NCBI GenBank assembly: GCA_934655755.1
Contig: CAKUHA010000013.1
Span: 1-41,121 of the forward strand
DNA length: 41,121 bases
From: an uncultured Collinsella sp.
GTDB lineage: Bacteria; Actinomycetota; Coriobacteriia; Coriobacteriales; Coriobacteriaceae
Direction of reading: 5' to 3'
Shown here: positions 40,399-41,121 of the stretch, in pieces
Numbering within the stretch: the first letter of the stretch is position 1
How the letters are laid out: every line of letters starts with the position of its first letter
The notes under the pieces: generated by a model
What the model was told of the DNA's origin: nothing
Database searches by the model: none
The model's input: the letters and a program-made list of their open reading frames with translations, nothing else
Position numbers and translations under genes: made by a program

Positions 40399-41121
40399 TT
40401 AGAAGTCGGCGTTGCCCACGGTGCGCGGGTGCGGCAGGACGTCGCGGATGTTGCCCACGCCGGTCAGGTACATCACCAAGCGCTCGAAGCCCAAGCCGTA
40501 GCCGGCGTGCTTGCAGGAGCCATAGCGGCGCAGGTCCAGATAGTACTTGTACTGCTCGGGGGCCATGCCCAGATCCTTAATGCGACCTTCGAGCAGGTCC
40601 AGGCGCTCTTCGCGCTGGGAGCCACCGATGATCTCGCCGATGCCCGGCACCAGGCAGTCGGCGGCGGCAACGGTCTTGCCGTCGTCGTTCATGCGCATGT
40701 AGAAGGCCTTGATTTCGGCCGGGTAGTCGGTCACGAAGGTCGGGCGCTTAAAGTGCTCCTCGGTCAGGAAGCGCTCGTGCTCGGTCTGCAGGTCAATGCC
40801 CCAGCTTACGGGATAGTCAAACTTGTGACCGGCGGCGACGGCCTGCTCCAGGATCTCGACGGCCTCGGTGTAGGTAACGCGGGCAAAGTCGGAGTTGGCC
40901 ACGTGGTTCAGACGCTCGATCAGGCCCTTGTCCACAAACTTGTTGAGCATGTTGAGCTCGTCGGGGCAGGTGGCCATGACGTCCTTAAGGACGTACTTGA
41001 GCATGGCCTCGGCGTTATCCATGTAGTCGTTCAGATCGGCAAATGCCATCTCGGGCTCGATCATCCAAAACTCGGCGGCGTGGCGCGTGGTGTTGGAGTT
41101 TTCGGCGCGGAAGGTGGGGCC
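40399..41121 (-). CDS. asnS: Asparaginyl-tRNA synthetase, C-terminal part
   Basis: The frame is open to the window edge; 240 residues of the class II catalytic core are visible. Motif 2 flank ([11 protein letters not shown]) is at the very edge, then [14 protein letters not shown], and motif 3 [10 protein letters not shown] followed by [10 protein letters not shown]. The Gly-Gly-Ser-Gln-Arg motif separates AsnRS from AspRS. It charges tRNA-Asn. Terminator after the stop. Confidence 0.95.
   Translation of the reverse strand, partial: GPTFRAENSNTTRHAAEFWMIEPEMAFADLNDYMDNAEAMLKYVLKDVMATCPDELNMLNKFVDKGLIERLNHVANSDFARVTYTEAVEILEQAVAAGHKFDYPVSWGIDLQTEHERFLTEEHFKRPTFVTDYPAEIKAFYMRMNDDGKTVAAADCLVPGIGEIIGGSQREERLDLLEGRIKDLGMAPEQYKYYLDLRRYGSCKHAGYGLGFERLVMYLTGVGNIRDVLPHPRTVGNADF

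Overview
The window looks like a chromosomal segment of a high-GC Gram-positive gut actinobacterium of class Coriobacteriia, most like Collinsella. This rests on base composition, codon use, strong AAGGAGG-type ribosome binding sites and recall of protein families; no database was searched. It has three zones: a conserved housekeeping locus, a mobile element of about 19.4 kb inserted into a tRNA gene of that locus, and a minus-strand block of transport and regulatory genes.

Housekeeping, left (1-7793). After the end of a PepD-like dipeptidase gene comes mntP (Mn2+ efflux) behind a yybP-ykoY-type manganese riboswitch whose P1 stem is mutually exclusive with a terminator. Then follow disA (c-di-AMP synthase), ispD and ispF (MEP isoprenoid pathway), cysS, rlmB, a YacP-like NYN nuclease gene and tRNA-Thr(UGU). 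With the right side (tRNAs, tuf, rpmG, tRNA-Trp, secE, nusG, rplK, rplA; 28007-32361) this matches the disA-isp-cysS-rlmB-yacP-rpmG-secE-nusG-rplKA order known from Firmicutes, so the element splits an old syntenic block. A 103-nt multi-segment hairpin lies between cysS and rlmB.

Mobile element (about 7751-27129). It is bounded by 44-bp direct repeats (one mismatch) that begin at the anticodon of tRNA-Thr. It carries a tyrosine integrase and Xis next to attR, and triple TGTGCAA arm-type repeats at both ends. Transfer genes are an RHH protein, a MobP-like relaxase and a VirD4-like coupling protein, in overlapping order, with a likely oriT. No mating-pore genes are seen, so it is an integrative mobilizable element. 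Its main cargo is a phase-variable type I restriction-modification locus: hsdR, hsdM, hsdS, a dedicated tyrosine recombinase, and an inverted, start-less second hsdS that shares two inverted repeats (120 bp at 86% and 412 bp at 96% identity by hand alignment). Inversion would shuffle target-recognition domains and give up to four specificities. Other cargo: a zinc-finger-like protein of unknown role, an HTH protein coupled to a DnaC-like protein without a P-loop, DUF2958- and DUF4313-like proteins, a DUF1648 (SdpI-type) membrane protein and a possible RiPP-leader-like ORF.

Intergenic repeat zone (27130-28006). It has a 190-bp tandem duplication of the tRNA 3' end and terminator (with an inverted tRNA fragment), an 81-bp-period repeat, and a cluster of DnaA-box-like GTGGAT/ATCCAC motifs in inverted array. 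The strong promoter of the tRNA-tuf unit follows, sharing an 18-bp upstream/-35 module with the rpmG promoter.

Right block (32450-41121, minus strand). A metallophosphoesterase is coupled to an unusual cytoplasmic ParB-like/BMP-domain fusion. Then come an MscS channel, a tiny signal-peptide-like ORF, a TrpXYZ-like ABC transporter (ATPase, permease, lipoprotein), a WYL-domain regulator and the C-terminal half of asnS. Related stem-loops with AAAGG...CCTTT arms close several of these genes.
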